Assembly: GCA_009829735.1 (NCBI GenBank) | Contig: CM020618.1 | Location: 29,054,894 to 29,118,893 of the forward strand | Length of the DNA stretch: 64,000 nucleotides | Direction of reading: 5' to 3' | Origin: Pyropia yezoensis | Taxonomy: Eukaryota > Rhodophyta > Bangiophyceae > Bangiales > Bangiaceae | Shown: positions 40,274 through 51,507 of the stretch, in pieces | Layout of the letters: each line of letters starts with the position of its first letter | Position numbering within the stretch: the first letter of the stretch is position 1 | Position numbers and translations under genes: made by a program | The notes under the pieces: model-generated | The model's database searches: none | Told to the model about the DNA's origin: nothing | Seen by the model: only the letters and a program-made list of their open reading frames with translations

Positions 40274-43200
40274 ACTAGGTTCCTTCTGGCCAAAGGGGTC
40301 TACCCCTTCTTCGTACTCTTCCTGTGGTTGTGCTATGTCTTCCCTAAGGGAACGCGGTTGTAGTGATGTCTGATAGCGGGCGGAATCCCCCTCAGGGGGA
40401 GACGGGAGTCTTGGAGGGCGGTTCATCCGTGACGAAGGAGAGCGCGATTGGAGGCGCTGCTCCTCCGCGCGCCCAAGGGGCTGGAATTGATGACCTGGCC
40501 ACCCGTAGGGTGACTACCCGGCTACCCCCGCTGGAAATCGATTCGGAGGGCCCATGGGGCGAACCGTATTCACAGCCGCGCGGGAAGCGCGAGGGAGGGC
40601 ATTCAACCGGCTTCGGAAATTTTCCTGGGATTCTCCCCTTTGCGGGTCTGGATTCTGAGGAAACGCCCACCCCTCCGGTTCCCCCCACCGGGGCATCGTC
40701 TCCTAAGGAGATACCTCGAGCGTTTGTGGCCCCTGGATCGGATACTCCTTCGGAGGAATGGAAGAAAGCGATGGTGGAGGCAGTCAGCGGCCTACTGACT
40801 CCGCTCAACCAACGGTTGAGTTTTGTGGAGCGAAGTGTGCAGAAACGGGAGCGCCAGCGTGGCCGGCAGCCCAGTTCTTCATCTGAGTCGACTTCGGATT
40901 ATTCTGGAGAGGAGGCTTCGCCTCCCGAGCGCGGTCGGCGCCCGCGACCTGTAGTCCGAGCCGTTTCCGCTCAGGCAGGCCCGGGGCGAGTCCCCCTACG
41001 GAAGATTCCCCCTAAAAGTATTCCGGCAGACGATCGTTATGCGAGCCTGCTGGACTGTGAGACATATGCTCTCAAGAACAAGGACAACCGAGTATCGGGA
41101 GCCGACGCCCCAGGCCTGGGTAAGAAGCGAAAGGACCTGGCCAGTATATTTGGTCGCGATTGTGAATGGGGGGGAGACCCTCCTCTGGGAGTCTTCAAAT
41201 TTCTCAACCGCTTTGTAAAAGCGGCAAATGATAACGGCCTCTCAGAGGGGCGAGCTTTGCTTCTCCTCCCGGAATTTACTAAGGATCCCGTTCAGAGGGA
41301 CCTTTATCGAATTCGCCCGTCCGTCGATGACGGCCGGCGCACTGGGGAGGTGACCACCTATTCGGAACTGGTGAATTGGCTTCTGCGCGCGTACGCAGAT
41401 GAGCATCTCCTGAATGAACAGGAGGCCATTTTTAATCGTGCCTCCCAAGAGGAGGATGAGACGGAGACGGCGTTCCACCGCCGCCTCATGGAACTCCACG
41501 CGAAGTGTGGATATATACAAACCTCGGGCCAGGTCCAAGCCCGCTTTATGCAGGGCACCTGGTGGGAAATTCGGCAAGAGGTACGCAACTACGTAGCTGA
41601 CCACCCTCACGCTCCTATTGAGCTCGTGGTACAGTATGCCCAACGGGCAGGAGATTTCCGGCGGCGGGTTCAAGCCGCCGCCAAGGAGCTAAAGGCGAAA
41701 GAAGACGCGGAGCGTAACGCTCGCCGCATGGCGCGTCGGGCTCTTGCGGCTGTTAGGTCGTCACCCCAGGAGGTGGGGGTGGCCTTTGGCTCTTCCCGCA
41801 AGGATTATCGACCCTCTGGGGGGTTCAGATGGACGGACGGGAAGCGGGAACTCTTCCCCTGCCACGTCTGTAATAGTACCTCGCATTGGATGTCAAATTG
41901 TCCACACCTCCCGGAGGCGACTCTAGCACAGATGGCCAAGGCGCGCGCGGAGCGCAAGGACGCCCGAGACTCCGCCCGCACTGGCGGGGCTATTGCTGCG
42001 GTTACGCCCTCCCCAAAGGGGAAGGTAGATCGACCGAGTTCCCCCAAGGGGAGTTCCTCTGATTCCTCATCTTCGGGAAACGCGTAAGGGGCGGTGCCCC
42101 TAGAGCTTCTCCCACTACGTCCCCTAATACGGGGGGGCCTAAGAGGATTATGCGCCGCCCCCCAACGAACAAGCCTGCATTATTGGCACTCCCTAAGGGG
42201 GTAAAACGGGAAAATGTTATTTGCGCGATTGTTCCTTCATCCAGCTATCAGCTGGCTGTACATTTGTTTGCTACTGAAGGGTTAGAGTATGCTTTGCGCG
42301 CTGTCCTGGATACCGGCAGCGGGCTCTCCCTGATTCGAAGCTCCTTGCTCCCGAAGGGAATGGGGCTCCAGCCCCTAGGGGAGCTGGAGAATATATTGTA
42401 CTTTGACCTGAAGGGGGGGTGGCTCCCCATTCGAGGAACTGTACGCTTAGGCGTACAAGTAGGAGACCAAGTCTCCTACGTCTGCTTTGGAGTGATCGAT
42501 AATATGGCGGTACCCGTCATATTAGGAAATTCATTTGGTGACACCGAGGTGAAAACCATCTCCTGTGAGGACCAGACGGTTACCCTCACGGCAGGGATGG
42601 TTGTCCCGATTCTCCGGGATATGGGGGATGTGGAAACGGGTCCCATTAAGTGGAACCCTGCGTGCGCTTGTCCACATGTCAAGACCGAAAAAACTCACCT
42701 TGTGTCACAAGTTGAGGCTGAAGCCTGGGGTTATCTCGCACGTGAAGGTGCGAGGGAATTTTCAAGGCCACGGGATTCTTTCCGGGCAGCCCCATATCGC
42801 CTCCAAGTACGGTGTACTCGTGGCGAACGGCCCCGCGGAGCTAAACCGGGACGCCTCGTGCACCGTGCAAATGATGAATCCTACGCCAAGGATGGTCCGC
42901 CTTCTCGTTGTGACGGTGGTGGCGTCAATGTCATCCTATCAGGAACCTATACTGAGCGTCTCTCAAGAAGAGATGCAGAAGCTGAGCGAAGGTCCTGTGG
43001 TGAAGGAGGAGGGCGCCCATTCTGGGGTTGACCTGGGAGAGGTCCCTGAAGCCCTACGTGGCGAGCTCTTGGAGCTGGTGGAGAAATACAAATCCCTATG
43101 GGATGGTACTCTTGGACTCATCAAGAATACCGTGCACCGTATCCGCTTAAAACCCGGGGCAACCCCGGTGAGGCAACATCCCTACAAGGCGGGGCACAAG

Positions 43201-46149
43201 CATCGCCAGTTGAAAGAGGAACAAGTGGAACGGATGCGAAAACTCGAAGTTATTGAACCCGCCGAGGGCGAGTGGGCTAGTCCCGTGGTAATCGTCCCGA
43301 CGTCGGACGGTACGCCCCGGTTTTGTATTGACTACCGGCAGCTCAACCTCGTCACGGTGAAGGACGCATATCCCATCCCAAGGATGGATGAATGCTGGGA
43401 CTCCCTAGGGGAGGCCAGGGTGCTGAGCACCCTAAATTGTAACGCTGGATATTGGCAAATTCCTATTGCACCAATGGATAAGCACCTGACGGCATTTACG
43501 TGTCATAAGGGCATATGGCAATGTACGCGGTTGCCCTTTGGGCTCTGCAACGCTCCAGCGACGTTCCAGAGAGCTATGGATATTATCCTGGCTGGTGTGA
43601 AGTGGCAGACCTGCCTCGTTTATTTGGACGATGTTATCGTCTTTTCTAGTTCTGACGAGGAGCACCTACACTACTTGGAACACGTTTTGAGCCTCCTCAA
43701 GGAGAATGGCGTGTCGCTGAAGGCGTCCAAGTGCCACCTCTTACAGAGGGAGGTCGAATATTTGGGACATGTCATCCGGCCAGGGCGGGTGGCCGTGAAT
43801 GAGAAGAGTACCAAAGCCCTGAAGGGGTTGCATTTTCCGCGTACACAAACGCAGCTGAAGAGCTTCTTGGGCATGTGTGGGGTATACCAAAGGTTTGTCC
43901 CGAATTTTGCCCGTATCGCTCGACCGCTGAACGTGCTGACTAGTACGCACCTAGCCAAGCAACTACCTCCTCCGACGGAGGAGCCTCAAGTGGCGTTCGA
44001 GGAGCTTCGCGACTGCCTCTTGAAGCCTCCTATTTTGGCCATCCCTCGGGAGGGGGCCCATTATATTTTGGAGGTGGATGCCAGCTGTGAGCAGCTGGGC
44101 TGTGCCTTGCTGCAAGAACAAGAGGACGGGGAGTATCTCCCCGTCGGGTATTTTAGTCGGGGTCTATCCCCGGCCGAACGGAACTATTGTGCCACAGAAA
44201 TTGAGGCACTCGAAGTGGTATGGTCAGTGACCTACCTGCGTTCCTTCTTGGAAGGATCCGAATTTCTGGTGCGCTGTGACCATTCTGCGCTCACTTCTGC
44301 GATGACAAGCAATAGCCCTAACCGACGCCTTACGGGCTGGAGGCTCCGCTTGGCGGAAATCTCGTACCAAATTAAGCACAAACCGGGGAAGGACCACAAA
44401 GTGGCTGATGCCCTGTCTCGCCTTCCTACGGATGGCTTGGATAGGACACCTTTGGATGACGAGATACCCGTGTTGGCGGTGACCCGGTCAGCAAAGGCCC
44501 TCACAGACCGAAGCCCTAAGGGCCTCGGGAAGATTACGCTTCGAGAGCTCATTGAGGCCCAGGCCTCTGATGAGTTTTGCAAGCAGCGCCGGATGGAGGG
44601 GCCTCTCATCCCTCCTAAGGATGTCCGTTGGCAGCGGAACGCCTTCTTCTTTGAAGACGACGATGGTGTACTGTGTCGCCACTCCCTACTCGGGGGGAAT
44701 AACCAATGGGTCATCCCGGAATCGCTGCGGAAGCGTGTTCTGGAAATGTATCATGATGCGCCTACGGCGGGTCATCCGGTTCCCGGAAGATGTACAGGAC
44801 GATGCGCCAGTACTTCTATTGGCCCGCCCTAGTGGCGGATGTATACGGGTATGTCTATGACTGCCCAGGATGTACCGAGAACCGCATATCGGATAGGAGG
44901 CATAAGTCTCCTATGAAGCTTTTCCCCGCCCATGAGCCATTCCAATCGGTGGCCATGGATTTGCTGGGTCCCCTTCCGAAGACGGAGAACGAGCACACCA
45001 TGCTCCTGGTGATGTGCGACCGGTTCACCTAACTGGTGAGGGCGGTCCCACTATCGGACACGACTGCCCTTGGGGTAGCCTCTGCATTTATCGATTATTG
45101 GGTGGCTGCCTATGGCATCCCGGAGTCCACTCTGACGGACAACGGACCTCAGTTTGCGGCCGTCTATTTCCAAGGAGTCATGGGGCTCCTAGGGATCTCC
45201 ACGAACTATACGACTCCCTATCACCCACAGACCAACGGTCAAGTGGAACGGTACAACAAGACAATCATGCGGCAGCTACGGACGTATTCGTCCGAGCACC
45301 CTCGGGAAGGGGATCGCTTTGTGTCCCTCCTGACGACTGCATATAATATGCAGGTACATTCGAGCACTGGGGTAGCCCCAATGTTTTTTGTGAGCCCTCG
45401 GCGCTTGCAAGCGTCGAATATTGAGCGCTTACCTAAGGTACGCTCTTTGGACACGGAAGAGCCTGACGCCGATACGGCGGCGGTTCAACATGTGAAGGAA
45501 ATGCGCCACCTAATCCCACGGATTGGGAAGAATTTGCATAAGGCCCAAGAGGCCTACAAACGTGTTTATGACGCTGGTTTTCAACAAGACAATGAGACTA
45601 TGTCTCAAGGAGATTGGGTTTATGTGAAATCCTATGCTAAGGGGCGGACGAAAATGTCTTCAAGGACGAAGGGACCGTATATGGTGCTACGCACAGACGG
45701 GCAACGGTTTCTTATTGAAACACCTACGGGAGAACAGACCCAGAGTAAAGACAATGTCATACGTGCTCCCCTGCCTAAGGCAGGGGATCCAGTATGGATG
45801 CGGGCACGGGACGCCCGGGACGCGTTCAACGAATACACCGAGGAATCCCCGTGGAAGGACGTGTTCGAACAGATCGTCGGCCACCAGTGGGTGGAGGACG
45901 AAGGAGGGAAGCCCGACTTGGACTTCCGGGTGCGGTGGTTTGGCCACGGTCCCGAAGGGGATACTTGGCATCCCAAGAAGGGTGTGCCACCGGCGGCTCT
46001 GCTGAAGTACGCCCGAAGGCAGAAGCTCCCCATCAAGGGACGGGACCAAGGGTCCCGATTGTGCCCCCAAGGGGGAACTGAAGAAGAAGAATGGCAACCA
46101 ACTCCCAAGGGGAGTGGCTGCAGAGTTGGATGACTAAATAAAGCGCCCA

Positions 46150-46520
46150 GGGCGCCGACGATGACGATAAACAGTGCATAGCATAGTGGATGAGGCTTCC
46201 GCCTAATACTGGTGAGGTTGCGGGCTCGAAGGTGTGTCCTCTTTGATGGCATCCACGCCCGTATTGGTGTGGAGGGGGTCGACGTCGACGGGGAACAGTG
46301 GTGAAAGACCGCCCTCTTCCAACGCGTCTTGTCCGGCAAAATGATTTGCTCCACCCCCATGGGGTCCGCTGCACGGGGGTACTCCGACCATGCCTTGCAG
46401 ATGACGGATACACTGGCAACTCGGTGCCAGTATGGCTCAAGGGTGACCCTCGGGGCCACCGGCACGGACGAAAGTACGCGATACTTGGGCGCAGAGATGA
46501 AGCGTGACCATCGGTCACCC
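46150..46520 (-). other. Possible antisense coding segment downstream of chromovirus 1 pol
   Basis: On the minus strand a frame reads APKYRVLSSVPVAPRVTLEP, WHRVASVSVICKAWSEYPR, GVEQIILPDKTRWKRAVFHH and later MPSKRTHLRARNL. Composition is that of ordinary protein rather than of a shadow frame. No known domain is recognised. Its place, antisense and just after pol, is the same as that of the larger antisense region in chromovirus 2, though I cannot align the two convincingly. Confidence 0.35.
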
Positions 46521-46852
46521 TTGTGGAGGTCCCTTGGTTACCTCGGGATTTCCTTGTGGGAGCCTTAGACCCCAAGCCCTGCCTTGAGCCTTATGCTGGA
46601 ACTGGTCCCCAACCTTGGGATGGTTGACGCTTTGTCTGCATGTCACCCTTAGGGTGCGTCCTGCAATGTGACTAACGTCCGATATTCACCGATATTCAAG
46701 CCACGTGTGACACACGAGGCAGACTTGACTAAACGTGGCACGGTTCGCGTCCTGCAGCAATGTCAGATGACTAATGGAGCGCTGAAACGGCCGTATGTCG
46801 CCAATGCAGTTCCAAGAAGTTGTTTCCAGTCACAGATGCCACGTGGGGCTAC

Positions 46853-46923
46853 GGATAGTCGAGTCACTATCTACGTGACTATCGAGTGGCTCGATAGTCA
46901 CCCTGATAGTGCCTCGACTATCC
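46853..46923. repeat. Nested short palindromes (GATAGTC family)
   Basis: GGATAGTCGAG (46853-46863) pairs perfectly with CTCGACTATCC (46913-46923). Inside, GACTATCGAG (46877-46886) pairs perfectly with CTCGATAGTC (46890-46899) across a 3-base loop. The motif GATAGT occurs further in the cluster in both orientations. Confidence 0.8.
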
Positions 46924-47449
46924 ATCTCAGGGCGAATGGACGCGCCTCTTGGAGGTTCGGGGCGTAATATCTATTCGTTCTCATATATCTGGTCCGCTGG
47001 CGAATATGCGCACAAATAAGGCACCGTATATTCTCATATTTGTTTTGCAGCCAAGGAACAGGGAGGAGACGCTAGACCAGTGGAGATCCGCAGAGCAGGT
47101 TGCACCCCGGCATAAATCCAAGAGCAATCCCTCCCCCGATGCGTGCTGCCGCGTCGTGATCCGTGGGACCGCACGGTCCACTGGCGCTTGCCACGTGCGG
47201 CCCTGTCCGCGTGATGAAAATCGACATTCGTAAAATCAGACACGCGGACACCTGGGTTGCTCTGCAGGGGCGTGCCCCGCTCGGTATCAACAGGTTCATG
47301 TACACAGCAGGCTGCCAGCAAAAAGCTCTTTCATCGCTGTGTCCCCCGTAGTCGTTCACGCAGGCCCCCACCCGCCCCAGGCATCGCTGGATGACACCTT
47401 CCACCCGAAAAAGAGGACGTATGGGGGCCTGCGAACGACTCCCCGCCTC

Positions 47450-47860
47450 GCCTGCCAGGCGAGGCCGGCGATGCCCCGGCGGAAGGGCGTGTGCTTCCAC
47501 GACCCCCCACCACAGGCGCCGCTCGGGGGCCCTGTGCCCCCTCCCGCCGTACCAATAGCAAGCTTCCCCGTCTCGGCTGCCAGGCGAGACCCCGATTCGA
47601 TAATGCAACGCCGACACCCACCGCCCCACACGTGGCGGTCTGTGGGCCCCTCCCCGCTTCGCCCCCTCTTTGACGCCCCGCATGCGAGCCCCCCGCGCGA
47701 GAGCGTGTATTGCCGCGCCCCCCCACAGCAGGCATTTTTTTAGTGCCCCTCCCCGCTGCGCCTCCCATATGAGGCCTGCATGCGAGCCCCTCGCAAGAGG
47801 CCGTGTGTTGGCGCGCCCCCCATCTCTTCGAGGCCCCCTGTGGGCACCATTTTTCCAGGC
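47450..47860 (+). repeat. Degenerate tandem repeat, ~100-bp unit, four copies
   Basis: Related units begin near 47454, 47578, 47680 and 47778. They share GC.(A/T)GCGAG..CC, a CGTGT...GC(C/G)GCGCCCCCC segment and a TGCCCCTCCCCGCTGCGCC-like end. Copies 3 and 4 are closest. No coding potential is recognised. Confidence 0.5.
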
Positions 47861-48164
47861 ACCAGCAGAATCGGGCTGTCTCCGCTGTGTCGCTACGTCT
47901 CACAGGTGCCCTCACCGTTGTCGTCGCGACCACCGTCCTCTTCCCGCTGCCTGTCGTCGTCCCTCTCGTCGCGTACGGCCTCGCCACCCACCGCTTGCGT
48001 CGTGCCGCTTGCGCTTGCGTGCACGCATGTGACTACGTCTGCTTCGAGACGACTTTGGTTGCTGATGCGGTTTTTTTTGTTTGTCTCTCCGCGTTCCCCT
48101 GTTGTGTTCATCGTGGATTTTCTGTTTTGTGCTCGTCGGTTTGTGCTCCCTCCAGGTACGCACC

Positions 48165-50041
48165 ATGAACGCTAGTGATGACGACGATGACCTAGCCATT
48201 ACCCTGGCGTACCGGCACCGCTGCACTGTCCTTCGATTGATTCAACGCCGGCGGCTATTGTCACGCATTACCCGCCACCGGCGGGGCTCTCTCCCAGGCC
48301 GTCGCCCAAACAAGGACCGGAATTTCAGTAATGGCGTGCACAGCATTCTGCGCGACTATTTCGGCGTGGACGGGCACCCACCCGTGTACGACGACCAGGA
48401 CTTTGAGCGGCGCTTTCGTGTGCCTAGAGCCATTTTTCGCCGCGTCTATGAGGACATCAAACATGAGACCTGGTGGGAGCAGCGACCCAATGCCACCGGT
48501 CGCCTTCAGGCACATCCACTGCAGAAGCTGGTGGCTGCCTTCCGCGTCTTGGCGTACGGTGAGTGCACGGACCGCACGGACGAGTACGTCCGACTGAGCA
48601 AGACGACAGTGACATTGGCCACCGAGCGGCTCGTGGCGTTCATTCTCCGCAAGTATCAGGCGGAGTATCTGAGGGCACCCACGAACGAGGACCTGTACAG
48701 GATCATGACACGCAATGCGGAGCGGGGTCTTCCAGGCTGCATGGGCAGTTTGGACTGCTCTCACTGGGAGTGGAGTAACTGCCCGACGGCGCATGCCGGC
48801 ATGTACCAGGACCGCACGGGGAAGAGAAGCATCGTCCTTGAGGCAGTGTGTGACGAGGATCTCTGGATTTTGCACATTTACGCCGGCGCACCTGGCAGCA
48901 ACAACGACCTGAACGTCCTCGCGCACAGCCCTTTGATGACCAAGGTCACTCGAGGACTGTGGCCCCCGCTCGAGTTTCCTTCACCGTCAATGGGACTCTT
49001 TTCCGCATGCCCTACTATCTTGTCGACGGGACTTATCCCCGGTACGCGTTCATGATCTCACCGTACGCCGTGCCTGCCAACGACGAGGAGCGAGCTTTCA
49101 ATCGCCTCCAAGAGGCCTTGAGAAAAGACGTTGAGCGTCTTTATGCCGTGCTCACTGCCCGGTTTCATGTGGCTCTGTACCCTGGTCGCTCAATGTCTGT
49201 TTCCACGCCGGTCTGCACCGCCAAGGCTATTGCTGTTTTGCATATCATGGTCACCGGGACTCGCCGCCACAGGTATGTGTCGCGGTCTAGGCCAGGGTAT
49301 GAAACGGGGAGGCCGGGTGGGGTGTCTGAGGGAGAGTCTGATTCGACGGACCTCGGCGACACCGGCGGGGAGGCCTGCGACAACGGCGGTGATGCAGCCG
49401 GAGGAGCGGGCGTTGTCGGTGGTGCAGCGGGCGACGCGGCCGGTGGCGGTGGAGGCAGCGAAGTGGCCGGTGTTGGTCGAGGTGGTGGCGCGGTCGGTGG
49501 CGGCGGAGGCGGCGGTGCCGCCTGTGTGGGTGGAGGCGGAGGCGTGGCCGGTGGGGGAGGTGGAGACGGCGGCGCGGCCGGTGCTGGTGGAATAGCGGTC
49601 GTCGCAGGTCGTGGAGGTGGCGGAGTGGCCCGTGGTGGAGGTTGCGGGGCCGCGGGTGCTGGAGGTGGATTGGCGGAGCCCTCCGGTGCCTTCGCCGGCG
49701 GGGCGGCCGGCCTCGCTGACGCTGCAGTGGGCGACGCCGGCGGCGCCGAGGGTGCGAGCGAGGGAGGGGCGGGTGAGGGTGCAGGTGGCGCGGGAGTTGG
49801 CAATGGTGTGGGTGGAGGCGGGGGTGCAGCTGGTCCTGTTGGGGGCGTACCCGGGGACAATGGAGGCGCGCTGCAAGCTCCTCTTGTAGGTCCTGCTGCT
49901 GCGCCGGCTCAGGTGTTGCCGCTGCGGGCGGTGTTGGGCTGGTCTCGCGCGACCGACGCAACTCTTCAGGCCGCGTTGAAGAACTGCCTGAAAGCGCATG
50001 TGTGGGCTCGACGGGAAGTACTTCTCAAGCCGTATCTGTGA
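48165..50041 (+). CDS. PIF/Harbinger-type transposase with Gly-rich C-terminal extension
   Basis: From ATG 48165 the protein matches plant-type Harbinger transposases (Plant_tran/DDE_Tnp_4): FRVPRAIFRRVYEDI, LPGCMGSLDCSHWEWSNCP (first catalytic Asp), YAGAPGSNNDLNVLAHSPL (second Asp), YYLVDGTYPRYAFMISPYAV, then ANDEERAFNRLQEALRKDVE (Glu) and LTARFHVALYPGR. The frame shifts by one at the C5 run near 48960 (GTGGCCCCCGC). That could be a real mutation or a homopolymer error, because both sides are otherwise intact. After about residue 375 comes a Gly/Ala/Val-rich region of about 190 residues (49370-49900). It ends in an ordinary segment, ATDATLQAALKNCLKAHVW. Such a tail is not usual in the family. 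The gene faces its probable partner gene at 51.5 kb. Confidence 0.8.
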
Positions 50042-50159
50042 CAGAATTCGTTGCTGGCCTTCTCCTCCTCGTTTTTATCAAGGTATTTTGATATCCTCAA
50101 TCGCCATCTTCCTTCAGTCCTTCCCTCAGACGAAGCCGCCTGCACGGCCACCAAGTGCC
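50042..50159. other. 3' flank of the transposase gene
   Basis: A short spacer with more normal composition, probably the 3' UTR of the transposase gene. No other feature. Confidence 0.35.
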
Positions 50160-50690
50160 CCGCGCCCCACACCGCCAGCCGCCGACACCGCCACAACCTG
50201 CCCCCCGCCTGACACCGTCGGACGCCAACACCGCCACCATCTTGCCTCAGCCCCACCCAGCCGGCTGCCAACACCCCCACAACCTGCCCCACGCCCGACA
50301 TCGATGGCCGCCAACACCGCCACCACCTTCCCCCGCCCCACCCCGCAAGCCACCAAGGAGGCCACCCCTACCACCCCCCGCCCAGCACCGCCAGCCGCCG
50401 ACACCGCCACGACCTTCGCCCCGCACCGCACCGCCAGCCCCAAACACCGCCATTTTCTTCCTCCCATACTACTACGCCAGCCGCCAGCAGCGCCCTAACC
50501 CCCCCCCCCCCCCCCCCCCCCACCCGCCAAACCCGCCACACCCTGCCCCCCCCCCCGCACCGCCAGCGGCCAACACCTCCATCACTCCCACACCTCTGCG
50601 CCAGCCGCCGACACCGTCACAACCTCCCCCCACCCCCCCCGCGCGGCCAGCTGCCAACACCGCACGCACCTGCCCCCCGCCCCACAACGT
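50160..50690 (+). repeat. Degenerate minisatellite with core CCGCCAACACCGCCAC
   Basis: At least eight imperfect copies of the core occur, spaced mostly about 40-85 bp apart (near 50180, 50227, 50266, 50310, 50393, 50565, 50605 and 50650), often followed by AACCTGCCCC. A run of about 20 C interrupts it at 50501-50520. It lies between the two convergent Harbinger genes. Confidence 0.55.
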
Positions 50691-51507
50691 ACGTAGTCCA
50701 AACCTCGTACTGACTCGTTCGCTCCTTGCGTAGTAGCAGAGGAGACCCCTTCGTACCCGACAAGCAGGCGGGCCGCCCACTTGCCAAGCTTCGGCCGCAT
50801 GCAGACAGGAACGCCGAGTCAGGCGGTCAGCTATTGATCCAGGTGCCCCCCCCAGACGGCGCGCCCCCCAGGGTCACTATTGTTTAACCCGCGCTGCCCC
50901 TCTACGCGAAGCACGTGGGACCCTTCGCCCCCACCCCCCGCCACGTGACAAACGGCCTGTGCCACCTCTGTGTCTCTCCAAATGAGACTGGACAGGACCA
51001 TCCCTCGCGGGGCATACGCCGGTCCCAAACGCTGACCACGGCAGCTGCGTATTCAGCTGGGGCTACCTCCGCCCAGACTCCCGAAGAGGCGCACATGGAG
51101 GGCCCCGATCCCCCCCCTCCGTCGTTTTTTTTTGGAGCGGACGACTTCAAGACAGCTGCCGGGCTGTGCAAACGCTGCGCTTGCCTCGCGGGCGCGGCGT
51201 ACTGTTTTGAACTCTGCTCAGGTACGGCGACCAGTGGGAAAAAAAAGAACCCGGCGGCCAACCCCGGGAAAAAAAAATGCATTGGGCAGGTGCTACACTA
51301 CAACACCACACTACGCTACACAATGGGCGCAAGAGAGAGAACAACAAAGAATACTCACCAACGTGCGCGTAGCTCGCCTCGTCAGTGGAGCATCATCAGC
51401 GGTACTCTACAGGCCGAAAAGAAAGCAGCTCATGCAGCAACACATAAAAGCAGGCAAAAACAGTACCGCAGTACGGCATCCAACAGCATCAGCCGGCAGG
51501 GCCGACA
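50691..51507. other. Spacer between convergent Harbinger genes
   Basis: No supported gene. Short open frames lack domains; there are several A and T runs of 7-9 (for example 51124-51132). It presumably contains the 3' end of the partner gene transcript. Confidence 0.4.

Larger units (their letters stand above)
40107..46600 (+). mobile_element. Ty3/gypsy chromovirus 1, broken, no paired LTRs seen
   Basis: Parts in order on the plus strand: gag about 40366-42087, with a knuckle CHVCNSTSHWMSNCP; aspartic protease about 42290-42620 (AVLDTGSGLSLI); reverse transcriptase about 43130-43950 (YLDDVIVFS); RNase H about 44070-44420; integrase about 44700-45450; and a C-terminal chromodomain-like segment about 45840-46010 (RVRWFGHGPEGDTW). 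Gag and pol lie in different frames, which the family often handles by frameshifting or read-through. It is broken, with a small number of interruptions. The right end is uncertain because no second LTR was recognised, so I cannot date it. Confidence 0.85.
46601..48164. other. Spacer between chromovirus 1 and the Harbinger transposase gene
   Basis: No gene is supported. It contains the hairpin cluster at 46853-46923 and the degenerate repeats at 47450-47860, listed separately. Just before the transposase ATG, GCTCCCTCCAG at about 48145-48155 looks like a splice acceptor, so a 5' UTR intron may end there. The left terminal repeat of the Harbinger element should lie here but was not identified. 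Confidence 0.4.

Noticed and set aside
49165-49860. Pro-rich minus-strand frame within the Harbinger transposase tail
   Set aside because: It is the mirror of the Gly-rich plus-strand tail. The plus strand is in frame with a recognised transposase.
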